In this document: in pieces, positions 1 through 9,700 of the stretch
How the letters are laid out: each line of letters begins with the position of its first letter
Numbering within the stretch: the stretch's first letter is position 1
From: DATJHM01 sp963777355
GTDB lineage: Bacteria; Chloroflexota; Ktedonobacteria; Ktedonobacterales; Ktedonobacteraceae
Direction of reading: 5' to 3'
NCBI GenBank assembly: GCA_963777355.1
Contig: CAVZQK010000080.1
Coordinates: 434,001 to 498,000 of the forward strand
DNA length: 64,000 nt
The notes under the pieces: generated by a model
Seen by the model: only the letters and a program-made list of their open reading frames with translations
Databases searched by the model: none
Told to the model about the DNA's origin: nothing
Translations under genes and position numbers: made by a program

Positions 1-105
1 AGCTAGCCCAGCGTCATCGTACGGGCAATACAGAGACAATGTATTACATTTAGTTTAAGAGTGGGTGAGGGGGGTGTGATGAGTTTACGAAGGGGATGGT
101 AGAAC

Positions 106-504
106 GTGGCTGATGCATTGGAAGAACGTAAGTTAATCGCCATTGTCGAGGATGATCCACAACTGGCCACCATGTTTCGCGATATGTTGGGGTGTTATGG
201 TCAATGGAGAATAGAGATCATCTCCGATGGGAAGGCCGCAAAGGATCAGCTGCCAAATAAAGGCGCACATTTAATATTGCTCGATGTAGGATTACCCAAC
301 CTTGATGGAGTCTCCCTCTATAAGATTTTGCGTGGTCACAGCAAAACAAAGCTTACGCCCATTATTGTGATTACTGGAAGTCATGATTGGGAGCTACACC
401 GTATGGGACTCCAGACAGGGCTGCTCCTACGTAAGCCATTTAAAGTGCATGAACTGATTAGCATCATCAAAGCCTTGTTACCGGAGCAGCAGGAAGGCTT
501 ATAA
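106..504 (+). CDS. Single-domain response regulator (CheY-like receiver)
   Basis: This 132-residue protein is one receiver domain with no output domain. It should accept a phosphoryl group from a histidine kinase and signal by protein contact in the cytoplasm. The acidic pocket is E15-D16-D17, the likely phospho-acceptor is D60 in LLDVGLPNLDG, T90 fits the switch threonine (VITG) and K110 the conserved lysine (RKPF). The start is GTG at 106, preceded by AGGGGATGG. Its stop lies 4 bases before the next gene, so the two are probably co-transcribed. No kinase gene is visible in the window, so the partner is unknown. Confidence 0.88.
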   Translation: MADALEERKLIAIVEDDPQLATMFRDMLGCYGQWRIEIISDGKAAKDQLPNKGAHLILLDVGLPNLDGVSLYKILRGHSKTKLTPIIVITGSHDWELHRMGLQTGLLLRKPFKVHELISIIKALLPEQQEGL

Positions 505-508
505 TTGT

Positions 509-1453
509 ATGACCCGTTGGGCACAGAATGCGACTGACTTAATTGGCCGCACTCCGCTGGTGCAACTGAAGCATATTTCTGAGAAGACCGGTGTGACGGC
601 GTTAGCGAAACTAGAGATGTTTAGTCCGGGGGGTAGCTCAAAGGACCGTGTCGCATTCCAGATGATTTGTGAAGCTGAGGCCCAGGGATTGCTCCGTCCA
701 GGCAGCACGATTACCGAACCAACAAGTGGTAATATGGGGATCTCACTGGCCTGGGCTGCCGCTGTACGTGGCTACCACTGTATTTTGACGATGCCTGATA
801 CGATTAGTCTTGAGAGGCGTTTATTGCTTCAGCGTTTTGGAGCGGAAATCATCCTCACACCAAGCAAACAGGGTATGCGAGGAGCAATTAACAAAGTCAC
901 CGAGCTACGAACGACATTACCCAATGCATGGTATCCACAGCAATTTTATAATCAAGCAAATCCTCGTGCGCATCGAGAAGGGACTGCCGTTGAGATCTGG
1001 GAAGAGACCGGTGGGCAGGTAGATATAGTAGTGATCGGTGTAGGAACTGGGGGCACATTGACCGGGGTCGCCGAAGGTCTCCGGGTATTCAATCCCTCAC
1101 TTGAAGTAGTCGCAGTTGAACCGGCATCATGCGCCATTCTCTCAGGTGGTCGTCCAGGGCCACATCGTATTGAAGGACTTGGTGCCGGTTTTATTCCTGA
1201 CACCCTGAAAGTAGACCTGATTGATCGGGTAGTGCCTGTAACGGACCAGGACGCTGTCAGCAGTGCGATACAAATTATGAAACAAGAAGGACTTTCTATC
1301 GGGATAAGTAGTGGCGCGGTAGTCTGGGCGGTTCAGCAAGAGGCTTTGAAGACGCAAAATCGAGGAAAAGTGATCGTTACTATTTTCCCCAGTGCTGCTG
1401 AACGTTACCTACATACTCTGCTTTTTGATGATCTGCGAGGTACGGGGCGTTAG
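509..1453 (+). CDS. Cysteine synthase family PLP enzyme (CysK/CysM-like)
   Basis: A 314-residue fold-type II PLP enzyme that probably makes L-cysteine from O-acetylserine (or O-phosphoserine) and sulfide. K45 in PGGSSKDR is the PLP lysine. TSGNMG (72-77) is the substrate loop, GTGGTLTG (179-186) holds the PLP phosphate, and ISSGA near 267 contains the serine facing the pyridine nitrogen. The usual asparagine before the lysine loop is changed (FSPGG rather than N-P-x-G), and the C-terminal FPDxGERY motif reads FPSAAERY, so substrate choice may differ from classic CysK. It follows the response regulator by 4 bases. A cystathionine beta-synthase-like role is possible. Confidence 0.85.
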   Translation: MTRWAQNATDLIGRTPLVQLKHISEKTGVTALAKLEMFSPGGSSKDRVAFQMICEAEAQGLLRPGSTITEPTSGNMGISLAWAAAVRGYHCILTMPDTISLERRLLLQRFGAEIILTPSKQGMRGAINKVTELRTTLPNAWYPQQFYNQANPRAHREGTAVEIWEETGGQVDIVVIGVGTGGTLTGVAEGLRVFNPSLEVVAVEPASCAILSGGRPGPHRIEGLGAGFIPDTLKVDLIDRVVPVTDQDAVSSAIQIMKQEGLSIGISSGAVVWAVQQEALKTQNRGKVIVTIFPSAAERYLHTLLFDDLRGTGR

Positions 1454-1580
1454 CGTTATTCTTTAGACCTTCAAGTTTGTCACCCTTTGCGTTGTCTAAA
1501 ACGTTTAATATATATTGTAAAGCGTTAGAAACCCTATCCTCTAGGGGATGGGCTTGTAGGACATAGTGAGGGGAAAAGCC

Positions 1581-2411
1581 ATGCAGGTTGCTACTGATAC
1601 ATCTACCTTTTTAATGAGACGCTCCTCCTATATCTCTATTAATTTTCTTGGTTGGCTCTGGTGTCTTGGGTATACAGGTGTTGCTTCTAGTTCTCTTGTA
1701 TTGAGTACATGGCTCTGGTCAACCAGCTCGCATACAATAACCATTTTCATACAATGGCAGGAAATCCTCTGTGCTTTGCTCTGGTTTGTAGCAATTGCCA
1801 GTCTGGCAGGAGCCGTATTTGTTATGCGCTTTTTGTCTAGTACGCGCATGGGCTACAGAAAAAGCATGTTAACGATAGGTGGGGAGGGAATCCTTCTTGC
1901 ACGAGATCTTTCCGCAGAAAATTTCCTTAGCATCTTCTACGTCCTATACAGTGGCTTCTTATGTTTTTGTCTCCTATTGGCAGGGCTCCTACCAGAAGTA
2001 TTGGCAGGTTGGTTGCGACATCTCATTCCTTCAGGATTGGTAGTGCCTGGTAGTATATTACTGATCTTGCTGGGTATTGCTGGTTTTGTGATCAGTAGTA
2101 TTGCAGGGATTCTGCTTGGTATTGGCTGTGTCGGTATGGTATCGACTTGTGGGAAAATTGGTAAAGAGCAGAGTTATCGTTTGAATGATCGTTTGAATCT
2201 GCATATAGATGGAGAGATTTTGACGATAAGTTATCCTGGAAAAGCCGAGACAATGCTCGATCTACATCTACTAAGTGGAGAAGACCAGAAACGCATCTGC
2301 TTATGGTTGCAGAAGCAAGGGGATATTGTACAGAGTGGGCAAGAAGATTTTCCTGGCGAGACAGGATTGCTCATGGAAGAAGCGCCGCAGAGATTTCTTC
2401 TGGTGGGGTAA
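1581..2411 (+). CDS. Unrecognised four-helix membrane protein
   Basis: I do not recognise this protein. It has about 276 residues and four hydrophobic segments, at roughly residues 18-42, 52-76, 110-140 and 150-190, followed by a soluble C-terminal region of about 90 residues ending in an acidic stretch. The ATG at 1581 is preferred over the in-frame GTG at 1566 because the AGGGG at 1569-1573 sits at ribosome-binding distance from the ATG. The 127 bases before it hold a small imperfect hairpin (CCCTATCC/GGATGGG) but no promoter I would defend. No function is assigned. Confidence 0.6.
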   Translation: MQVATDTSTFLMRRSSYISINFLGWLWCLGYTGVASSSLVLSTWLWSTSSHTITIFIQWQEILCALLWFVAIASLAGAVFVMRFLSSTRMGYRKSMLTIGGEGILLARDLSAENFLSIFYVLYSGFLCFCLLLAGLLPEVLAGWLRHLIPSGLVVPGSILLILLGIAGFVISSIAGILLGIGCVGMVSTCGKIGKEQSYRLNDRLNLHIDGEILTISYPGKAETMLDLHLLSGEDQKRICLWLQKQGDIVQSGQEDFPGETGLLMEEAPQRFLLVG

Positions 2412-2556
2412 GTTGGAAGAGAAAAAGAGAAAATGGGAATAAAAGGCAATCATAGTACGTTTAGTTGTAGTAAGTACGAAAAATTACAGATAGTGTTGTC
2501 GGAATTGTTGAGATCTCCGGATTATCCAGAGTGTTGTTGAAATTGGGAGAAAAAGC

Positions 2557-2585
2557 TTGACATCTCTAGCTGACTATAGTATACT
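2557..2585 (+). promoter_or_regulatory. Strong sigma-70-type promoter (P1)
   Basis: TTGACA at 2557-2562, a 17-base spacer, and TATACT at 2580-2585. This is one of the best matches to the housekeeping consensus in the window. Transcription should begin near 2592. It drives either a short RNA ending at the hairpin at 2760-2796 or the long rpoB leader. Confidence 0.7.
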
Positions 2586-2591
2586 TAGCAC

Positions 2592-2796
2592 TTGCCAGAG
2601 TGTGTATACTAATAACAGTGGGGCTATAAAAGATCCGTTGATAGAGAAAGCAGACACTGGCCGAGAAAGCAACCAGGAAAGAACACTAATCGAGCAACAC
2701 ATCACCCCCAACCACATGAGGAAGCTGCAAGTCATTTATACAAGGATACAGCTATAGACCACATGTACGCTCACTCTTAGCGTGTTGTGTTTTTTT
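2592..2796 (+). ncRNA. Candidate small RNA or rpoBC leader segment of about 205 nt
   Basis: The span from the predicted P1 start to the end of a T-rich terminator forms a complete transcription unit. Internal pairing is visible: GCCAG near 2593 can pair with CTGGC near 2660. No ORF with a ribosome-binding site and credible composition is present; the only long open frame begins inside the promoter. It does not match any RNA family I can identify. It may instead be the attenuated 5' leader of rpoBC. Confidence 0.35.
2760..2796 (+). terminator. Intrinsic terminator or attenuator upstream of rpoB
   Basis: ACGCT at 2767-2771 pairs with AGCGT at 2779-2783, extended by CACA (2760-2763) with TGTG (2786-2789), and is followed by seven T residues at 2790-2796. 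It lies about 170 nt downstream of the P1 start site and 360 bases before rpoB. Confidence 0.6.
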
Positions 2797-2906
2797 ATCT
2801 GAGGTAAGGAATACGCAGGTAGGACAATCATCCGCACATAAGAGAGTAGGACAATGTGGCGCTTTTTGGTGTTCCGAATTGCTTATGGTCAACCAACGTC
2901 TGTTCC

Positions 2907-2934
2907 TTGACCTGAATATAGATTGGTGTATGTT
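2907..2934 (+). promoter_or_regulatory. Possible rpoB-proximal promoter (P2)
   Basis: TTGACC at 2907-2912, a 16-base spacer and TATGTT at 2929-2934. If used, it gives an rpoB leader of about 215 nt that bypasses the upstream terminator at 2760-2796 but still contains the hairpin at 2979-3011. Confidence 0.4.
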
Positions 2935-2978
2935 GGCGCGTGGGACGATTGACAAACGATGATGGATAAGGAGATAGG

Positions 2979-3014
2979 AGTAACCGTTCATTGCTGGGCA
3001 ATGCGGTTACTTTT
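2979..3014 (+). terminator. Hairpin with T-rich tail in the rpoB leader
   Basis: AGTAACCG (2979-2986) pairs with CGGTTACT (3004-3011), and inside it CATTGC (2989-2994) pairs with GCAATG (2998-3003), with two unpaired T on the left side. TTTTCTT follows directly. It is about 145 bases ahead of rpoB and could act as an attenuator that sets RNA polymerase subunit output. Between it and rpoB I see only a T-rich tract near 3065-3082 and the rpoB ribosome-binding site. Confidence 0.45.
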
Positions 3015-3156
3015 CTTGTCATAGTCCGTTCCACAACACAGGCATTATTTGTACTTAATCTAAATTTTTCCGTTTTTTTTCCGTTGCTGAGAGGCGTGAT
3101 TTTGTCGTGTCTCTCATTTCCTCTATGCGCGACTAGGTGAGAGGAGAAATCCACTT

Positions 3157-6100
3157 ATGGCAGTAAGCACAAAGGCTGTAGCGTTTCCTGAACGTGTCTC
3201 TTTTGCGCGTATTCCGGATCTGCGGCCTATGCCGGGCTTGATCCAGATCCAGCTTGACTCCTTTGAATGGTTTAAGAAAGAAGGTCTCCGAGAACTCTTT
3301 GAAGAAATCTCACCAATTGAAGACTTCACCGGGAAGAATCTGAGCCTCGAATTTATTGTGCCGCCAGATCCCTTTGGGAAGCCAAAGTACAGTGAGGACG
3401 AGTGTCGTGACCGTGATGCCACATACTCAGCCCCTTTAAACGTGAAGGCGCGTTTGATAAATAAAGAGACGGGAGAGATCATCGAGAAGGATATCTTCAT
3501 GGGTGATTTCCCGTTAATGACAAAGGAAGGGACATTTATCATCAATGGTGCTGAGCGCGTTGTTGTGAGTCAGCTTGTCCGTTCCCCTGGTGTCTACTTT
3601 ACTGTTGATGAAGATGCTACTACCGGTAAGAAGCTTTATGCTGCAAAACTGATTCCTGGTCGAGGGGCATGGCTGGAGTTTGAAACCAGCAATAAAAATT
3701 TGCTCACTGTCAAAATTGACCGTAAGCGCAAATTGCCCGTGACGACCCTCTTGCGAGCCATCTCAGGTCTGGCAAAGGATCAATGGCATAATGAGGGTCT
3801 GGACCTGGCCACTGATCAGGGAATCCTTGATGCTTTTGCTGGTGTTGATAATGATACTAATATTCGTTATATTCAGGCTACGTTAGATCGAGACCCTGTG
3901 AAGCGGGAAGAAGAGGCGTTGCTTGAACTCTATAAAAAGCTCCGTCCTGGTGACCCTGCCACGCTAGATAACGCACGTTCGCTCGTGAAGAACCTGTTCT
4001 TCAATGCGCGTCGTTATGATCTTGGCAGTGTTGGTCGTTACAAGCTCAACCGCAAACTAGATCTCTCGATTCCTCAGAGCCAGCGTATTCTCACACAGGA
4101 TGATCTGGTGAATATCGTGCGTCGTCTTGTGGCTCTCAATAATGGTCATGGACGTAAGGACGATATCGACCACCTCGGCAATCGTCGTGTGCGTTGTGTT
4201 GGTGAATTGATTCAGACCCAATTCCGCGTAGGTTTGTTACGTATGGAACGTGTGGTCAAAGAGCGTATGAGCATTCAGGAGCCTGGTCAGGCGACACCAA
4301 ATGCGCTCATCAATATTCGTCCAGTGGTTGCGGCGATGAGAGAGTTCTTCGGTGGTAGTCAGCTATCGCAGTTTATGGACCAGACAAATGCACTGGCTGA
4401 AATTGGGCATAAGCGCCGTCTTTCTGCGCTTGGTCCTGGTGGTCTTTCGCGTGAGCGTGCAGGTTTCGATGTTCGTGACGTTCATCAGTCTCACTATGGT
4501 CGTATCTGTCCGATTGAGACGCCTGAAGGTCCAAATATTGGTCTGATTGGCAACCTGGCGACGTATGGGCAGATCAACCCATATGGTTTTATCGAGACTC
4601 CTTATCGTAAGGTGTACAAGCGCCTGGCGGTGAATGATCGCCGTCTGCTTGGACGTGAAATGCGGAGTGTGATTGGTCGAGAGCGTGAAGATATTCAAGC
4701 TCCTGATGGAACAATCTTATTCAAAGCGCGTACTCCTGTGCGGGTGGACGAAGATCTTTTCAATAAGCTTCAGGCTGTCTTAGGCAATGCCGAAGTGCGT
4801 GTGAGACCGTTTGTGACCGAGGAGATCGATTATCACACGGCTGATGACGAAGAGAACTTCTGGATTGCGCAAGCAAATGTGCATCTTACCGAGAATAATG
4901 AATTTGCTGATGAGCGTGTATTAGCTCGCTACCAGGGTGAGTTTGCAGAGGAGCGTTCTGACAGCATTGATTATATGGATGTTTCGCCCAGGCAGACGGT
5001 GAGCGTGGCAACGGCGTTAATTCCGTTCCTGGAACACGATGACGTGAACCGTGCGCTTATGGGTGCAAACATGCAGAGGCAGGCTGTGCCGCTATTGCGT
5101 CCTCAGTCGCCAATCTGTGGTACTGGTATTGAACGCCAGGTGGCTATTGATTCCGGTCAGGTGCAAGTCAGTCGTACCGATGGTGAAGTTGTAAGTGCAA
5201 CGGCTCGTAAGATCGAAATCGTCGATGAGCAGGGTGAGGTGTATTCGCATCGCTTGCGTAAGTTTGTACGCTCGAATGCTGGTACCTGTATCAACCAGCG
5301 TCCGTTAGTGCGTAAAGGTGATTGGGTAAATGCCGGGCAGGTGATTGCTGATAGCTCTTCGACAGAGAAGGGTGAGCTGGCTTTGGGTCAGAATATTCTA
5401 GTCGCATTTATGAGCTGGGAGGGTGGCAACTTTGAGGATGCTATCCTGATCAGCGAGCGTATAGTGCGAGAGGATCTTTTTACCTCTATTCATATTGAAA
5501 AATATGAAGTTGATGCCCGTGACACCAAGCTGGGTCCCGAAGAGATCACGCGTGACATTCCGAATGTAGGTGAAGAGGGGTTACGGAACCTGGACGAGCG
5601 TGGAATTATCTACGTTGGAGCCGAGGTTGGACCTCAAGATATCCTTGTTGGGAAGATTACGCCGAAAGGTGAGACCGAGCTGACGGCGGAAGAGAAGTTG
5701 TTGCGAGCCATCTTCGGTGAGAAAGCGCGTGAGGTGAAGGATACCTCGCTGCGTGTACCACATGGTGAGCGAGGTAAAATCGTTGAGGTGAAGGTCTTCT
5801 CTCGTGATGCGGGAGACGAATTGCCGCCGGGAGTAAACCAGCTTGTACGTGTCAGTATTGCACAGAAGCGTAAGATTGGTGCAGGAGACAAAATGGCTGG
5901 ACGCCACGGAAACAAAGGTGTTATCTCGCGTGTGCTGCCAATTGAAGATATGCCATTCCTGCCAGATGGCACGCCAGTTGATATTATTCTCAATCCACTC
6001 GGTGTACCGCACCGTATGAATATTGGTCAGATCATGGAGACCCATCTGGGCTGGGCGGCAAGTGTGCTTGGTTTTAAGATCGCAACGCCAGTTTTTGATG

Positions 6101-6654
6101 GAGCCTCTGAAGAAGATATTGAAGAGTTGTTGCGGCGTGCGAATCTGCCAGAGACAGGAAAAGTCCAGTTGTACGATGGTCGTACGGGTGATCCTTTTGA
6201 CCATCCTATCACGGTAGGGTATACCTACATGTTGAAGCTGGCCCACCTTGTTGAAGACAAAGTTCATGCCCGTTCCACTGGTCCATACAGCTTAATTACG
6301 CAGCAGCCGCTTGGTGGTAAAGCGCAGTTCGGCGGTCAGCGTTTCGGTGAAATGGAAGTCTGGGCTCTTGAAGCATATGGTGCAGCGAATATTCTCCAGG
6401 AAATTCTTACCGTTAAATCTGACGACGTAGTGGGTCGTGTAAAGACGTACGAAGCTATTGTGAAGGGCGAAAATATCATGGAGCCTGGAGTTCCAGAGTC
6501 CTTCAAGGTGCTTGTGAAAGAGTTGCAAAGCCTGGGTATCAACGTCGAAGTATTGAACGAAGACGAACAGAAGATCCAATTCGTTGAGGATACGTCGAAT
6601 GATGTGATGCCGGAACTGGGTATCAATTTGTCCGGTTTTGAAGGAGACCAATAG
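3157..6654 (+). CDS. rpoB: DNA-directed RNA polymerase subunit beta
   Basis: The 1165-residue beta subunit forms the catalytic centre of RNA polymerase together with beta'. The rifampicin-pocket region is present near residues 398-450 (GGSQLSQFMDQ, HKRRLSALGPGG, ETPEGPNIGLI) and looks wild type at the usual resistance positions. GDKMAGRHGNKG and the C-terminal GGQRFGEMEVWALEAYGA motif, which contacts beta', are intact. The ATG follows GAGAGGAG at ribosome-binding distance. rplK-rplA-rplJ-rplL, which precede rpoB in many bacteria, are absent upstream; a long leader with hairpins is found instead. rpoC follows after 68 bases. Confidence 0.98.
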   Translation: MAVSTKAVAFPERVSFARIPDLRPMPGLIQIQLDSFEWFKKEGLRELFEEISPIEDFTGKNLSLEFIVPPDPFGKPKYSEDECRDRDATYSAPLNVKARLINKETGEIIEKDIFMGDFPLMTKEGTFIINGAERVVVSQLVRSPGVYFTVDEDATTGKKLYAAKLIPGRGAWLEFETSNKNLLTVKIDRKRKLPVTTLLRAISGLAKDQWHNEGLDLATDQGILDAFAGVDNDTNIRYIQATLDRDPVKREEEALLELYKKLRPGDPATLDNARSLVKNLFFNARRYDLGSVGRYKLNRKLDLSIPQSQRILTQDDLVNIVRRLVALNNGHGRKDDIDHLGNRRVRCVGELIQTQFRVGLLRMERVVKERMSIQEPGQATPNALINIRPVVAAMREFFGGSQLSQFMDQTNALAEIGHKRRLSALGPGGLSRERAGFDVRDVHQSHYGRICPIETPEGPNIGLIGNLATYGQINPYGFIETPYRKVYKRLAVNDRRLLGREMRSVIGREREDIQAPDGTILFKARTPVRVDEDLFNKLQAVLGNAEVRVRPFVTEEIDYHTADDEENFWIAQANVHLTENNEFADERVLARYQGEFAEERSDSIDYMDVSPRQTVSVATALIPFLEHDDVNRALMGANMQRQAVPLLRPQSPICGTGIERQVAIDSGQVQVSRTDGEVVSATARKIEIVDEQGEVYSHRLRKFVRSNAGTCINQRPLVRKGDWVNAGQVIADSSSTEKGELALGQNILVAFMSWEGGNFEDAILISERIVREDLFTSIHIEKYEVDARDTKLGPEEITRDIPNVGEEGLRNLDERGIIYVGAEVGPQDILVGKITPKGETELTAEEKLLRAIFGEKAREVKDTSLRVPHGERGKIVEVKVFSRDAGDELPPGVNQLVRVSIAQKRKIGAGDKMAGRHGNKGVISRVLPIEDMPFLPDGTPVDIILNPLGVPHRMNIGQIMETHLGWAASVLGFKIATPVFDGASEEDIEELLRRANLPETGKVQLYDGRTGDPFDHPITVGYTYMLKLAHLVEDKVHARSTGPYSLITQQPLGGKAQFGGQRFGEMEVWALEAYGAANILQEILTVKSDDVVGRVKTYEAIVKGENIMEPGVPESFKVLVKELQSLGINVEVLNEDEQKIQFVEDTSNDVMPELGINLSGFEGDQ

Positions 6655-6656
6655 TG

Positions 6657-6707
6657 TAGAGGGAGGCTGTACGCCGTCACTGTTTGCAGGGCGGCGTATT
6701 CCCTCTA
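6657..6707 (+). other. Long stem-loop between rpoB and rpoC
   Basis: TAGAGGGA (6657-6664) pairs with TCCCTCTA (6700-6707), and inside it TACGCCG (6670-6676) pairs with CGGCGTA (6692-6698). It begins 3 bases after the rpoB stop and ends just before the rpoC ribosome-binding site, AGGAGGT at 6713-6719. There is no T tract, so an mRNA-stability or processing role is more likely than termination. Confidence 0.6.
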
Positions 6708-6722
6708 CCCCCAGGAGGTAGC

Positions 6723-9700
6723 ATGCTAGAGGTAAACGATTTTAACGCTATCCGTATCAGCCTTGCCAGCCCCGAACAGATTCGTAGCTGGAGTTATGGC
6801 GAGGTCACGAAACCGGAAACAATTAACTACCGTACGCTGAAACCAGAGAAAGATGGTCTGTTCTGCGAGCGCATTTTTGGACCAACGAAAGACTGGGAAT
6901 GCTATTGCGGAAAATATAAACGTGTTCGTTTTAAAGGGATTGTCTGCGACAAGTGTGGTGTCGAAGTGGCCCGTTCAAAAGTGCGTCGTGAGCGGATGGG
7001 TCACATTGAATTAGCCTCGCCAGTAAGTCATATCTGGTACTTTAAAGGCACGCCTAGCCGTATTGGTCTCTTGCTTGATCTCTCTCCTCGTAACCTGGAG
7101 CGCATTCTCTACTTTGCGCTTTATGTTGTCACCACTATTGATGAAGAGGCTCGCCAGCGAGAACTGATGCGCCTTGATGAAGAGATGGTTGGTTTGCAAC
7201 AGAATCTCGACGAGCGTGTGGTGGAGCGGATTAATGATCTGCGCACACGACGCGATAATGCAATTAAAGATACTGAGCAGCGCTATTCTACGTCGAGCCG
7301 CAAGGAGATTGAAGAGAAGCGTGAGCAGGATCTGGATGCAGCGCGTCGTGCTGAAAGCGAGACGCGGGCGCAGTTGCGCGAATCAATGAATCTGGTTGCG
7401 GAAGATCCGATCTACTTCGGTCTGAGTGATCAGGTTATTGTCAAAGAGGGTGACACGATTTCGCCCAAGCAGCTAGATGTGTTGGAGCGAATCGCGGAGC
7501 AATCGCGCAATACTATCGCGGAACAGGCTCGTCGGGAGCTAGAGGCGCTGCAATCTGAGAGCAGACGTGAGTCGGATCGCCTGGGCCTGGAATATCAGGG
7601 CCAGATTGATACCGCGCAGTCGCAATTAGAGAAAGAGCGCAACGAGGCTCGTCAGCGTATCGAGCAGGCGCGGCGAGACCTGGAAGGTCTCAAAAAGATG
7701 GACCTGCTCCAGGAGAATCGTTATCGCGAACTGAAGGACAACTTCTCAAGCGTCTTCCGTGCCGGAATGGGTGCTGAGGCCGTACGTGAGTTAATTTCAG
7801 GTATTCACCTGGAGAAACTTTCTAACGATCTCCGTCACGAGATTGGTTCGACAGTTGGTCAACGCCGCAAGAAGGCGACAAAACGCCTGAAAGTAGTGGA
7901 AGCCTTCCGCAAGTCGAATACATTGCCAGAGTGGATGATTTTGACAGTACTACCGGTCTTGCCACCTGATCTACGTCCAATGGTGCAATTAGATGGTGGT
8001 CGTTTTGCGACCTCAGATCTCAACGACCTTTATCGCCGTGTGATTAATCGTAACAATCGCTTGAAGCGTTTGTTGGAGCTTGGCGCACCTGAGATCATCA
8101 TCCGCAACGAGAAACGTATGCTTCAGGAGGCCTGTGATGCCCTGATCGATAATGGTCGCCGTGGTCGCGCCGTTGCCGGTTCTGGTAATCATAAGCTCAA
8201 GAGTCTCTCAGATATGCTCAAAGGAAAGCAGGGTCGTTTCCGTCAGAACCTGCTTGGTAAGCGTGTTGACTACTCTGGTCGTTCGGTAATCGTCGTTGGT
8301 CCAGAACTAAAGCTGCATCAGTGCGGCCTGCCGAAACGTATGGCGCTAGAGCTATTCAAGCCTTTTGTGATGCGTAAGCTCGTGGAGCAAAATTTTGCCC
8401 ACAACATCAAGAGTGCGAAGCGTTTCGTTGAGCGTGTCAAGCCGGAAGTCTGGGACGTTCTAGAAGAAGTCATCAAAAACCATCCTGTATTGCTGAATCG
8501 CGCGCCAACGCTCCACCGTCTGGGTATTCAAGCCTTTGAGGCAGTGCTTGTCGAGGGAAGTGCCATTCAATTGCATCCACTGGTGTGTTCAGCGTTCAAT
8601 GCAGACTTTGATGGTGACCAGATGGCGGTTCACGTACCACTCTCCGAGAAGGCGCAGGACGAAGCGCGTCAGTTTATGATGTCAACGCGCAATCTGCTCT
8701 CGCCTGCTCATGGAGAGCCTTCGATTGGTGCTAGCCAGGATATGGTACTCGGTTGTTTCTACCTGACGCAGGATCGTCCGAACCTGAAGGGCATAGGGCG
8801 CGTCTTCACTGATGCTACTGAAGCATTGCTGGCCTATCAGCATGGAATCATAGATCTTCAGGCGTTAATCAAAGTGCGTATCGCGCCAGACACAAACTTC
8901 TATGATTCTCCGCCACCTGACAAGCCAACGATGAAAACGACAAATAAGCCTGTGACTACGACAGTTGGACGACTGATTTTCAATGAAGCCTTGCCTGAGA
9001 GAATCCGTTACAAGAACTACGCGATGAAAAAAGAGAACTTGAAACAGATTATCGCGGAGTGCTTCAAAGAGTATGGTCGTGCAAAGACAACCGAACTGGC
9101 CGACGAAATTAAGCGTCTTGGTTTCTTCTACTCGACGAAAGCCGGAGCAACCATTGCGATTAGTGATGTAAAAGTCCCTACTGGCAAACAGGAAGAACTG
9201 GCAAAAGCCGATGCGAAGATTGTTGAGTTAGAAGAGCAATATCGTGACGGTCTTATTACTGATAACGAGAAGTATCAGCAGACCGTGGATGCCTGGAACG
9301 AAGCAACCGATAATGTTACCAAGATGGTAGAAGCAACACTCGACCCGTATGGTTCGATTTTTACGATTGCCAAATCTGGTGCAACGAAAGCGAAGTTCCA
9401 ACAGATCCGTCAGCTTTCCGGTATGCGTGGTCTGATGGCAAGTCCGTCTGGTAAAATTATCGCTATTCCAATTCGCGGTAATTTCCGTGAAGGCCTTAGT
9501 GTGCTTGAGTACTTTATCAGTAGTCATGGTGCTCGTAAGGGTCTGGCAGACACCGCGTTACGTACAGCAGAGTCGGGATATCTTACGCGTCGTCTGATCG
9601 ACGTAGCGCAGGATGTGATCGTTACTGAAGAGGATTGTGGAACCACCGAGGGGATTCTTATCACTGAGTTTGACTCGCAAGATATGGGGCTGGATAGCAT

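Noticed and set aside
2557..2757. Open frame of 66 codons upstream of rpoB
   Set aside because: It begins inside the -35 box of a strong promoter, has no ribosome-binding site and no recognisable sequence.
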